In this document: in pieces, positions 57,157 to 64,000 of the stretch
Layout of the letters: every line of letters begins with the position of its first letter
Position numbering within the stretch: the first letter of the stretch is position 1
NCBI GenBank assembly: GCA_903902915.1
Contig: CAIUWR010000068.1
Coordinates: 26,004-90,003, forward strand
From: an uncultured Hyphomicrobiales bacterium
GTDB taxonomy: Bacteria; Pseudomonadota; Alphaproteobacteria; Rhizobiales; Beijerinckiaceae
Direction of reading: 5' to 3'
Length of the DNA stretch: 64,000 nucleotides
Position numbers and translations under genes: made by a program
Notes under the pieces: generated by a model
The model's database searches: none
The model's input: the letters and a program-made list of their open reading frames with translations, nothing else
What the model was told of the DNA's origin: nothing

Positions 57157-57948
57157 TCAGGCTTTGCGGCGCTTGTCCATCGTCGGTTCGCTCTGGGGCG
57201 GCAAAGGAAAGGCCTCTGCAAGCGCAGGATCGCGCGCCATCGCCTCTTCCGCCAGTCTGGTGCTCGCCGTCTCGATGTGTTCAGCGAGCAGCCGCAGGAA
57301 GACTTTTTTCTCCATGCCCGGCTGGATCGGGGGAAGAAACTCCACCACGATCGTGCCTGGACGGCGCAGAAACTGGCGACGCGGCCAGAACAGGCCGGAA
57401 TTCAGCGCGGCGGGCACGCATACGACGTTGCAATCGCCATAAATGGCCGCGACGCCGTATTTATAGGCGGGCGGCGCACGCACCGGCCGACGCGTGCCTT
57501 CGGGAAAGACGATGATCTGACGCCCCTGCTCCAGCAAGGCGCGCGATTTGCGCACCGCCTGTGACAGGGCGGAGCCGCCGCGCGCGCGGTCGATGGCGAT
57601 CTGCTCGGAGCTGATCAGCAACCAGCCGAAAAAGGGGATCCATGTCAATTCGCGTTTCAGCAGAAACGAATAGTCCGGCGCAAAGAGCGTGAGGGCGAAG
57701 GTCTCCCACACCGATTGGTGCTTGGCCGCCAGAATGAAGGCGCCCTTGGGCACATTCTGGACGCCCCGGAACTCCACATGGACGCCGCAGATCACCCGCA
57801 GCAGCCAGATGGAAATCCGGGCCCAGGCGCGCGCAAGGGCGAAGACGCCATGGCGGCCAAAGAACATCACGGGGGCGCCCAGCACCACCAGCGCAAAGAG
57901 CACGAGGTAGAAGGCGACGTTGAAGACAAGGGAGCGAAGGAACAGCAT
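57157..57948 (-). CDS. plsC: 1-acyl-sn-glycerol-3-phosphate acyltransferase
   Basis: 263 residues, N-terminal membrane helix (about 7-28). LAAKHQSVWETFAL is motif I of the glycerolipid acyltransferases, with Glu in the usual Asp position; FPEGTRRP is motif III, and a PAALNSGLFW region follows. Makes phosphatidic acid. A C-terminal extension (about 230-263) is not conserved. ATG 57948; followed on the same strand only by the convergent GGCT gene. Confidence 0.93.
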   Translation of the reverse strand: MLFLRSLVFNVAFYLVLFALVVLGAPVMFFGRHGVFALARAWARISIWLLRVICGVHVEFRGVQNVPKGAFILAAKHQSVWETFALTLFAPDYSFLLKRELTWIPFFGWLLISSEQIAIDRARGGSALSQAVRKSRALLEQGRQIIVFPEGTRRPVRAPPAYKYGVAAIYGDCNVVCVPAALNSGLFWPRRQFLRRPGTIVVEFLPPIQPGMEKKVFLRLLAEHIETASTRLAEEAMARDPALAEAFPLPPQSEPTMDKRRKA

Positions 57949-57992
57949 CCTGCTCTGATGCCTCAAGCGGCCGCTCTTGGGAAGGGGCGGCG

Positions 57993-58658
57993 TTACGGAG
58001 CTGCGGAAGAATTGGCGGCGGGCGCAGGCTCGACAGCGCGTCCACGCAGCGCGATGCGCGCAAGGGCGACCAGATATTTCACATATTCTCCCGCCCAAAG
58101 GCGCGCCACCGCAGCGTCGTTCCACCAGCCGCCATGGCGCAGGCGGTCAGTCACGACAGCAAAGGGAATCAATTGCGTATCGGGCAATTCATGGCCCAGC
58201 TCAGCCAGCGCCCGGGGCATGTGATAATTCGAGGTGACGACGATCACCGGCCCGCGCAGATCGTTTGCGGTCAGCCACTGGCGCGCCTCCAGCGCATTGC
58301 CGATGGTGTTGCGCGCCTCATAGCCAAGATCCACGCAGCACTCGATCAGGCGCGCCGACCGGGGAAGGAGCCGCGCCACATCTGCGCGCGTCAGGGACGG
58401 GTTGACGCCGGTGATCAGCAAACGCTGCGCATAGCCGCGCTCCAGAAGCTCGATGGCGTCGGAGATGCGCTCGGCTCCGCCCGTCAGCGCCACCGCCGCC
58501 ACGCCTGAGCGCGCCGGAAGCGCCTCCTCCAGCGCGATATGGCTGGAAAAAACCAGGAAGCCCGCAAATCCGCCAAGACAAGCGGCGCCGCCGACGCAGG
58601 CGACGGCTTTGAACCAGCCTCCCGCCCGCAAGCCTGATTTCGGTTCAAAGGCGGACAC
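57993..58658 (-). CDS. YdcF/ElyC-type DUF218 family protein
   Basis: 221 residues. A membrane segment (about 17-38), then the DUF218 domain with VALTGGAERISDAIELLERG, LITGVNP, YEARNTIGNA and VVTSNYHMPRA. ElyC and SanA, E. coli members, influence envelope integrity and lipid carrier use. It lies between ftsX and plsC on the same strand. Specific substrate unknown. Confidence 0.92.
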   Translation of the reverse strand: MSAFEPKSGLRAGGWFKAVACVGGAACLGGFAGFLVFSSHIALEEALPARSGVAAVALTGGAERISDAIELLERGYAQRLLITGVNPSLTRADVARLLPRSARLIECCVDLGYEARNTIGNALEARQWLTANDLRGPVIVVTSNYHMPRALAELGHELPDTQLIPFAVVTDRLRHGGWWNDAAVARLWAGEYVKYLVALARIALRGRAVEPAPAANSSAAP

Positions 58659-58703
58659 GTCGAACGATGACCCCAGGGCGGCGAGAGATTCCAGCGCCTG
58701 CGC

Positions 58704-59666
58704 TCAGGCCAGGGAGCGCAAGTGACGAAACACAATGGTGCGCGAGATCGCCGCCGTGAGCAAGGCGACGCCGACTGCGATGACCGCGATCGCCAGATAA
58801 CCGATCACGCCCAGCCCGAACCCGCCGAACATGGCCTCGATCTGATCGGCTTGCGCCGAATTGGCGAAGAGCCCGGAAACCATGCCGGAAAAAGCGAATG
58901 CGCCCATGGCGCAGCCCCCGCCGATGCAGCCGCCCCGCAGGCCCAGCCAGAGAAAATGGCGCTGGAACTGTCCGGCGATGAAGCGATCCTCGGCGCCGAC
59001 GAAATGCAACACATCAAGGATTTCCCGGTTGCCGGCCATGGCGCCGCGCGTGGCGAAGGTGACCGCCAGGCCCATAGCCATCAACACCAGCGCGAAGATC
59101 AGCGTCACCAAACCCACCAGAGCGCGGGCCATCGCCGCCAACCGCTCCATCCACAGACGGTGATCGTCGAGCAGGGCGTTGGGCGCGCGCTCGGCCAGAA
59201 TTTGCCGCAGGGGCGCCGGATCGAATCGCTCCGGACCCAGTTCCAGGACGATGAGGCGCGGGATCGGCAAGGAACCCAGATCAAGTCCCGCCCCAAGCCA
59301 TGGCTCCAGCAGATGTTCCGATTGCGCCTTGTCGAAGATGCGCAACCCGGCGACGCCCGGAAGGCCGCGAGCCAGATCGGCGGCGCGGCGCACATCGGCC
59401 TCAATGTCATGTCCCGCCACCGGCTTGACCTGAATCGTCATCTCCCGCGAAACGCTCTGCGTCCAGCCCCGCGAAGCCTGCCCGACCAGCACGCCGGACC
59501 CCGCCGCAAGGGAGGCCAGAAAGGTCATGATGGCGATGACGGTGATGAGCGCGCGGCCTGCGATGGATTCGGCGGGGACGAGCGGCATGTTGCGCCGCAG
59601 GCTCGCCACGGGCGGCCCCTCCCGCTGCGGCGCCCGCATGTCTCTGAAGGGGGCGGCGTCAATCAT
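58704..59666 (-). CDS. ftsX: Cell-division ABC permease FtsX
   Basis: 320 residues: cytoplasmic basic head, one helix (about 40-60), an extracellular domain, three further helices (about 180-320). LGLRGGCIGGGCAMGAFAF and the C-terminal helix fit FtsX. With FtsE it activates septal peptidoglycan hydrolases. ATG 59666 overlaps the ftsE stop by 8 bases; the apparent extension to 59738 overlaps ftsE. Confidence 0.92.
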   Translation of the reverse strand: MIDAAPFRDMRAPQREGPPVASLRRNMPLVPAESIAGRALITVIAIMTFLASLAAGSGVLVGQASRGWTQSVSREMTIQVKPVAGHDIEADVRRAADLARGLPGVAGLRIFDKAQSEHLLEPWLGAGLDLGSLPIPRLIVLELGPERFDPAPLRQILAERAPNALLDDHRLWMERLAAMARALVGLVTLIFALVLMAMGLAVTFATRGAMAGNREILDVLHFVGAEDRFIAGQFQRHFLWLGLRGGCIGGGCAMGAFAFSGMVSGLFANSAQADQIEAMFGGFGLGVIGYLAIAVIAVGVALLTAAISRTIVFRHLRSLA

Positions 59667-60321
59667 AGATATGCAACCGCCGGTCGCCGAGCACGAGGCG
59701 ACGCGCGCTGTCGAACTGGTCCATGAGGGCCAGATCATGGGTGGCGATGACGACAGCCGTGCCCGACCGGTTCAGCTCTGTGAAAAGCCGCAGCAAACGG
59801 CGCGCCAGGCTCGGGTCCACATTGCCGGTCGGCTCGTCGGCGAGCAGGAGTTCGGGACGCACGATGAGCGCGCGGGCGATGGCGGCGCGCTGTTTCTCGC
59901 CCCCTGACAGGACCGGCGGCAACATATGCATGCGCTCGCCCAGACCCACCCAGCCCAGCAGCTCCACCACTTCAGCCCGATAGCTCGCCTCGTCGCGGCC
60001 CTGCACCCGCAAGGGCAAGGCCACATTCTCGTAGGTGGTGAGATGATCGAGAAGGCGGAAGTCCTGAAACACGACGCCAATGCGGCGACGCAATCGGGTG
60101 ATCGTATCCTTGTCGAGGGTGCTGGCGTCCCGGCCGAACAAGGTGATGAGGCCGCGCGTGGGCTTCAGCGCGAGAAGGATCAGGCGCAATAAAGTCGTCT
60201 TACCGGCGCCGGAGGGCCCAGTGAGGAATTGGAAGGACTGCGGTGCGATGTCGAAGCTGAGATCCTGAAGGATTTCGGCTCCCATTCCATAGCGCAGACC
60301 GACGTTTTCGAATCGGACCAA
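59659..60321 (-). CDS. ftsE: Cell-division ABC ATPase FtsE
   Basis: 220 residues. Walker A GPSGAGKTTLL, Q-loop FQDF, signature LSGGEKQRAAIARAL, Walker B LLADEPTGNVD. Rhizobial FtsE begins at (M)VRFENVGLRYG; here TTG 60321 with GAGG upstream gives that start, and the frame open to another TTG at 60369 is less likely. Three GANTC sites lie at or just before the start. Operon with ftsX. Confidence 0.93.
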   Translation of the reverse strand: MVRFENVGLRYGMGAEILQDLSFDIAPQSFQFLTGPSGAGKTTLLRLILLALKPTRGLITLFGRDASTLDKDTITRLRRRIGVVFQDFRLLDHLTTYENVALPLRVQGRDEASYRAEVVELLGWVGLGERMHMLPPVLSGGEKQRAAIARALIVRPELLLADEPTGNVDPSLARRLLRLFTELNRSGTAVVIATHDLALMDQFDSARRLVLGDRRLHIYD

Positions 60322-60348
60322 GGCAAACCTCGCAGACTCCTTAGAATC
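60310..60348. promoter_or_regulatory. Cluster of GANTC sites at ftsE
   Basis: GAATC at 60310-60314, GACTC at 60335-60339 and GAATC at 60344-60348. GANTC is the CcrM methylation site, read by GcrA in alphaproteobacteria to control cell-cycle genes; several in a short promoter region is more than chance would give at this G+C. Role here is inferred. Confidence 0.4.
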
Positions 60349-60478
60349 CTGCGGATCGCCTGCGGTCAAGAGCAGGTCCGTCGAATGTCCGCTCGGCGGC
60401 GCCGCACGCTAACTCAGCCTTAACCTTAACAAACTAGCGTCACATGATCAAACACCCTCAGTTGACGGGTTGAACGCC

Positions 60479-61246
60479 ATGCTCATCATCCACTGCCCCG
60501 CCTGCGCCGCCGGCCTTCAGCTTCCACGCGCGGTGCTCGCCAAGCGCGCCAGACGCATTTGCTGCGCGATCTGCGAACATCGCTGGGTCGAAGCCCCGGT
60601 GATCAATCAGGACCATGTGGCCCGGGACACGGCTGGTCCGGCGAGCCCGACGCCGCCGTCGGCGCCCGAGATTTCGCTGCTCGCGCAAAGCGGCAGAAGC
60701 CAGACGTCTTCGGACGCCGCGGGAAGCGAAACCGGCGAAACAGCCGGGGCGGACGAACCGCAGGACGGTGCGAAGGCCAAGGCGCGTCGCGCCCTGCCCC
60801 GCATCTGGCCGCGCAGCCTGCCCCGCAGGGTGGCGGCCGGCGCGATGCTGGCGCTGGCGCTGGTCAGCGTGATGAAACGCGACGTGATCGTGCGCGTGGC
60901 CCCGCCGCTGGCTGGCGCCTTCGCCGCCATCGGTTTGCCCGTGAACCTGCTGGGACTGCAATGGCGGGAGGTGAAAACGCGCGTCGTCATGGAGCCGACC
61001 CAGCGGGTGCTCGCCGTGGAGGGCGAGATCAAGAACCTGCGCGATCACACGCAGGCGCTGCCCGAGATCCAATTGAGCCTGCGCGATGACGACGGTCGGG
61101 AAGTCTACACCTGGACGCAACCCGCGCCCAAGGCGGACATCGACCGGGGCGAGACGATCCAGTTCCAGGCGCGCCTCGCCTCGCCCCCGGCGGGGGCGAA
61201 GGCGGTGCGGGTTTACTTCGCGGATGCGGAGCTTGCGGCCCGCTGA
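60479..61246 (+). CDS. MJ0042-type zinc-ribbon protein with membrane segment
   Basis: 255 residues. The N-terminus has CPAC and CCAIC with HRW, a zinc ribbon of the MJ0042 type (about 8-40); then a disordered acidic/Ala-rich linker, a membrane helix (about 117-135), and a C-terminal FxLYD-like domain (TQRVLAVEGEIKNLRDH...FQARLASPPAGAKAVRVYFAD). These proteins are common in alphaproteobacteria; function unknown. ATG 60479 chosen over in-frame TTG 60470. Divergent from ftsE. Confidence 0.88.
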   Translation: MLIIHCPACAAGLQLPRAVLAKRARRICCAICEHRWVEAPVINQDHVARDTAGPASPTPPSAPEISLLAQSGRSQTSSDAAGSETGETAGADEPQDGAKAKARRALPRIWPRSLPRRVAAGAMLALALVSVMKRDVIVRVAPPLAGAFAAIGLPVNLLGLQWREVKTRVVMEPTQRVLAVEGEIKNLRDHTQALPEIQLSLRDDDGREVYTWTQPAPKADIDRGETIQFQARLASPPAGAKAVRVYFADAELAAR

Positions 61247-61261
61247 TCGAAGGCGCGGCGC

Positions 61262-61801
61262 TTACTTCTGCTTGGCGGTTTTCGCCCGTTCGATGCCCTG
61301 CATGACGATGGACTTCGCCTCGTCAGCGTCGCCCCAACGCACGACCTTCACCCATTTGCCAGGCTCAAGATCCTTGTAGTGCTCGAAAAAGTGCTTGATC
61401 TGATCAAGCGTGATCTGCGGCAGATCCGTGTAATTCGTGATTTTCTCGTAACGCTTCGTGAGCTTGGGCGACGGCACGGCAAGCAGTTTCTCGTCGCCGC
61501 CCGCCTCGTCCTCCATCAGCAGCACGCCGACGATCCGGCAGTTCATCACTGCCCCGGGGATGATGGCGCGCGTATTGGCCACGATGACGTCGCAAGGGTC
61601 GCCATCTTCGGAAAGGGTATGCGGGATGAAGCCGTAATTTCCCGGATAACGCATGGACGTATAGAGAAACCGATCGACCATGAGGGCGCCGGATTCCTTG
61701 TCCATCTCATACTTGATGGGCTCGCCGCCGATTGGAACTTCGATCACGACATTCACGTCGTCAGGCGGGTTCTTCCCGATTGCAATTGCTTCAAGGCGCA
61801 T
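61262..61801 (-). CDS. ppa: Inorganic pyrophosphatase
   Basis: 179-residue family I pyrophosphatase. [18 protein letters not shown] and [11 protein letters not shown] (catalytic and metal-binding Asp residues in the D-G-D-P-x-D motif) and YGFIPHTL are the hallmarks. Removes PPi from biosynthesis. Two ATGs in tandem; the second (61801) is better placed behind GGAG. Convergent with the zinc-ribbon gene. Confidence 0.96.
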   Translation of the reverse strand: MRLEAIAIGKNPPDDVNVVIEVPIGGEPIKYEMDKESGALMVDRFLYTSMRYPGNYGFIPHTLSEDGDPCDVIVANTRAIIPGAVMNCRIVGVLLMEDEAGGDEKLLAVPSPKLTKRYEKITNYTDLPQITLDQIKHFFEHYKDLEPGKWVKVVRWGDADEAKSIVMQGIERAKTAKQK

Positions 61802-61881
61802 CATGGACTCCGGATGTGGTTGGAGCCTGTCTAGGCGCGCGCAAGCCCAAGGGCAACCCAGACGATTGGCGAGAAGCGGCT

Positions 61882-62388
61882 CTATTCGAATCCGAATGCG
61901 ATTCGTTCGCGCATTTCGGCGCCGAACCGCTCGGGGGCGCTGCGGATGAGTTTGCCGCCGAGCCGCTCATAGAAAGCCAGCGCCCGCTCATTGTCGGCGA
62001 GCGCCCATACAAGAAGCGAGGGGTAGCCATGGTCGGCGAGATCCGCCCGGACCGCCTCAAACAGCCTCCGGCCGAAGCCCAGCCCTTGAAAATGAGGCGC
62101 CAGATAAAGTTCGAAAATCTCGCCGCGATGCGGCAACGCAGGCACCCGGTTGCGGCCATAGCTCGCATAGCCGCCGATGGCGTCATCGAAATCGAGCACC
62201 AGCAAACGCGATCCACGCGCAATGGCCGCATCCCACCAGGATGGTCCGCGCCTCGCGATCATGCATTCAAGCTCGCGTCCGGGGATCAGACCACGATAGG
62301 CGTCGCGCCAGGCCGCGTCATGGACCTCCGCGATGTCCCTTGCATCGTCCCGGCGGGCCCTGCGTATGGTGATGACTGTTTCATCCAT
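61882..62388 (-). CDS. GNAT-family N-acetyltransferase
   Basis: 168 residues. [31 protein letters not shown] is a typical GNAT start; the acetyl-CoA loop is [18 protein letters not shown], and [13 protein letters not shown] near the end closes the fold. Resembles the RimI-like acetyltransferases of unknown substrate. ATG 62388 chosen ([10 protein letters not shown]); the frame is open to 62436. Confidence 0.88.
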   Translation of the reverse strand: MDETVITIRRARRDDARDIAEVHDAAWRDAYRGLIPGRELECMIARRGPSWWDAAIARGSRLLVLDFDDAIGGYASYGRNRVPALPHRGEIFELYLAPHFQGLGFGRRLFEAVRADLADHGYPSLLVWALADNERALAFYERLGGKLIRSAPERFGAEMRERIAFGFE

Positions 62389-62756
62389 GATCGAATTTTG
62401 GACGTTTACGGGATGGTTCGCAACAAAAAGATGCACAAATTTTCATTTTCTGTAATCAGCCGCGGGTGGTCGCCCGGCGCGCGGCGGCGCCAATGAAGCG
62501 CCCAGCGATGCGCCTCCGCCCGGAAAGCGTCGGATGCGCCGGATCGGCACATAATTTGCTGCATCTGCCCGAAGCAAGTTTCAACTAATTGATTTTGCTT
62601 GATTAATACCGCCGCACGTGGCGGCGCGGGAGCGTTTGAACCAAGAAATGCGGAAGCTTGGCCTGTTGCGCCGCAAGGGCGGGGGCTTGAAATTCAGGTC
62701 GATGCCAGCGGCGCTCGCCGACGCATCTTGAGATGGCGGATGGTTGAGGATTGACG
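62389..62756. other. 368-base gap between the GNAT and secreted-protein genes
   Basis: Divergent promoters must lie here. An A/T-rich island (about 62576-62608) precedes a GC palindrome, CCGCC-GCACGT-GGCGG (62610-62625), with no T run. The minus side (62389-62455) is also A/T-rich. I found no ORF or RNA gene. Confidence 0.5.
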
Positions 62757-63668
62757 ATGTCTTTCTTGAAAACAAGGGCCGGGCGCAGCGCCGCCCTGGC
62801 TCTGGGCGTCGCCGTGGCGCTGACCTGCGCCCCCGCGCAGGCAGGCTCCGAGAGACCGGCGCCGAGCCTCGACCAGCTCAAGAAGACGAGGTTGACGGTC
62901 GACACCGGCAAGCAACAACAGATCTGGGCCGCAGTCATGAAGACCGTGGGAGCCTATGACTCTCGCGAGAAATGCTGGATGCTTGAGGCCCGCCAACGGC
63001 GTTTCTGCATGCAGCCCGCCAAATTCGCCATGCGCGGCGTCAATGACAAGAACGATTATTACTTCGCGATTTCGGGCAAGGAACAGGACGCCGGCGGCCT
63101 GACGAAGGGCGTTGTCATGTTCATGCATTTCTCGACTGGCGGCGAAGACAAGGGCTTCACCTTTCGTGAGCTCGACGGACTTTACGAGTTTGGTTCGCGC
63201 AAGGCCCCGCTCGGCGATGGAAACTTCAGATTCGTCGAAGTCGCCATCGACACCTATGCCTGGGAGGTCACGGACGTCCTTTCGGGAGCAGCCCTTGAAA
63301 TCGACACGACGACGCTCATTCATGTGGGCGGCGTCTTTACGCCAAAGCAGAGGCGGATGACGGATTTCGTGACCTACAAGGGCAACGAGAGTGGGTGCGG
63401 CGGCGAGACGGGGGTCATCTGCGTCTCGAACAGGATCGACTACGCCTTCAAGCCGGGCGCGGGCGGCCTCTTCGCGCTGGAAATGGTGCTGAAACGCAAA
63501 TCCGGCTCGAAGCAGATCTTCTCCCTGGGCGACGACTCCCCCGTGGTTCAGTCGGAGCCCGTCACGGTTCCCTTCGATTCGAGGGAAGGGCGCTACAGGA
63601 TCCCCAGCCAGGACATGGTTGAATGGCTGGGACGCAAGATGCCCGCCAAACTCGCCGCGAACCCTTGA
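62757..63668 (+). CDS. Secreted protein of unknown function
   Basis: 303 residues with a signal peptide (cleavage near AQA-GS, residue 29/30). Mature chain has four Cys (73, 84, 214, 222), which could form two disulfides: KCWMLEARQRRFC and GCGGETGVIC. Rich in beta-prone segments; no catalytic motif recognised. The pattern is reminiscent of invasion-associated IalB-like periplasmic proteins but the match is too weak to claim. ATG 62757 follows GAGG. Standing near the right edge with no functional neighbours. Confidence 0.8.
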   Translation: MSFLKTRAGRSAALALGVAVALTCAPAQAGSERPAPSLDQLKKTRLTVDTGKQQQIWAAVMKTVGAYDSREKCWMLEARQRRFCMQPAKFAMRGVNDKNDYYFAISGKEQDAGGLTKGVVMFMHFSTGGEDKGFTFRELDGLYEFGSRKAPLGDGNFRFVEVAIDTYAWEVTDVLSGAALEIDTTTLIHVGGVFTPKQRRMTDFVTYKGNESGCGGETGVICVSNRIDYAFKPGAGGLFALEMVLKRKSGSKQIFSLGDDSPVVQSEPVTVPFDSREGRYRIPSQDMVEWLGRKMPAKLAANP

Positions 63669-63689
63669 GCGCGTTTCGATCTGCTTCGG

Positions 63690-63917
63690 CTAGGCGTCGC
63701 GATCAATCGCATATTGGGCTTCCGCCTGCGCCATTGTCAGCAGATAGGCGAGAAAATTCAGGTTGGCGCTCATGGCCATGACGCTCATCTCGTCACATAG
63801 CTGCGCGATATAGCGGGCGTTATCGCTTCTTGTCGCAACAGGGGTCTGGCGGCTTGCGCGGATTGTGCAACCTGTCGTCTGGAAATTGTATTGAGCGTTG
63901 TTCAAGAATTCTGGCAT
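63690..63917 (-). CDS. Small protein of unknown function
   Basis: 75 residues. The C-terminal half, SDNARYIAQLCDEMSVMAMSANLNFLAYLLTMAQAEAQYA, resembles a small helical family common as hypothetical proteins in Hyphomicrobiales (AxYLxxMAxxEA pattern). ATG 63917, or GTG 63923 in frame; TATATAAAG just upstream may be a -10 region. Convergent with the secreted-protein gene. Function unknown. Confidence 0.6.
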   Translation of the reverse strand: MPEFLNNAQYNFQTTGCTIRASRQTPVATRSDNARYIAQLCDEMSVMAMSANLNFLAYLLTMAQAEAQYAIDRDA

Positions 63918-64000
63918 CCCCACTTTATATATGCCTTTGTGTCAGCGCCCCACTTTTCATCGATTTCGACGAGGATGGCGCTAACGAGCCGCATGAGAGA

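Overview
The window is a gene-dense, G+C-rich stretch of an alphaproteobacterial chromosome, most likely Hyphomicrobiales (Rhizobiales), possibly near the Beijerinckiaceae/Methylocystaceae. This rests on gene content and order: mdh-sucCDAB-lpd in one run, sdhCDAB, argH-lptM-lysA-TIGR02302, a twin-TM protein with a PduO-type adenosyltransferase ahead of etfBA, chorismate mutase-hisC-tyrC-DUF2125, and alphaproteobacterial families such as DUF1476 (ATPase zeta inhibitor), DUF2794, DUF2125 and DUF4167. It is almost all housekeeping core. I saw no tRNA, rRNA, CRISPR array, transposase or prophage.

Layout. 1-2.7 kb: a DinD-like gene cut by the left edge, downstream of purC-purS-purQ (minus). 3.1-4.4 kb: zeta inhibitor and xerC (plus). 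4.5-14.3 kb: a minus-strand TCA block, mdh, sucC, sucD, sucA, sucB, a small Ada-type metal-binding protein, lpd and a membrane protein. 14.6-17.2 kb: zapE-tetR (minus) and a GNAT gene (plus). 17.2-21.5 kb: sdhCDAB and a TlpA-like thioredoxin (minus). 21.5-32.4 kb, plus: argH, lptM-like lipoprotein, lysA, TIGR02302, twin-TM protein, corrinoid adenosyltransferase, etfB, etfA, 3-hydroxybutyryl-CoA dehydrogenase, HNH nuclease, SDR. 32.5-37.1 kb: thpR and tesA (minus) divergent from ybbA-ybbP (plus). 37.2-47 kb: Bax-inhibitor-1 protein behind a candidate structured leader, DUF2794, htpG-prmC, DUF4167, an orphan monooxygenase-type reductase, clpB. 47-52.4 kb: uppP, YihY protein, a trans-sulfuration enzyme, tspO, metX-metW. 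52.6-55.5 kb: chorismate mutase, hisC, tyrC. 55.5-61.8 kb: DUF2125, gamma-glutamylcyclotransferase, plsC, YdcF, ftsEX, zinc-ribbon protein, ppa. 61.9-64 kb: GNAT, an unknown secreted protein and a small unknown gene.

Together the genes cover the oxidative TCA cycle from succinyl-CoA to oxaloacetate with its membrane dehydrogenase, electron transfer from acyl-CoA oxidation, purine, Lys, Arg, Met, His and Tyr synthesis, envelope and division functions, and the heat-shock chaperones HtpG and ClpB.

I found no clearly new multi-gene system. The best leads are small: a structured leader before the Bax-inhibitor-1 gene with complementary loop and stem motifs, two copies of a palindromic repeat (one a 105-bp nested palindrome beside an RpoH-like htpG promoter), an orphan toluene-monooxygenase-type reductase, a DinD gene in the pur locus, a metal-binding protein inside the 2-oxoglutarate dehydrogenase operon, a GANTC cluster before ftsE, and 5'-end hairpins on the metX and HNH transcripts.
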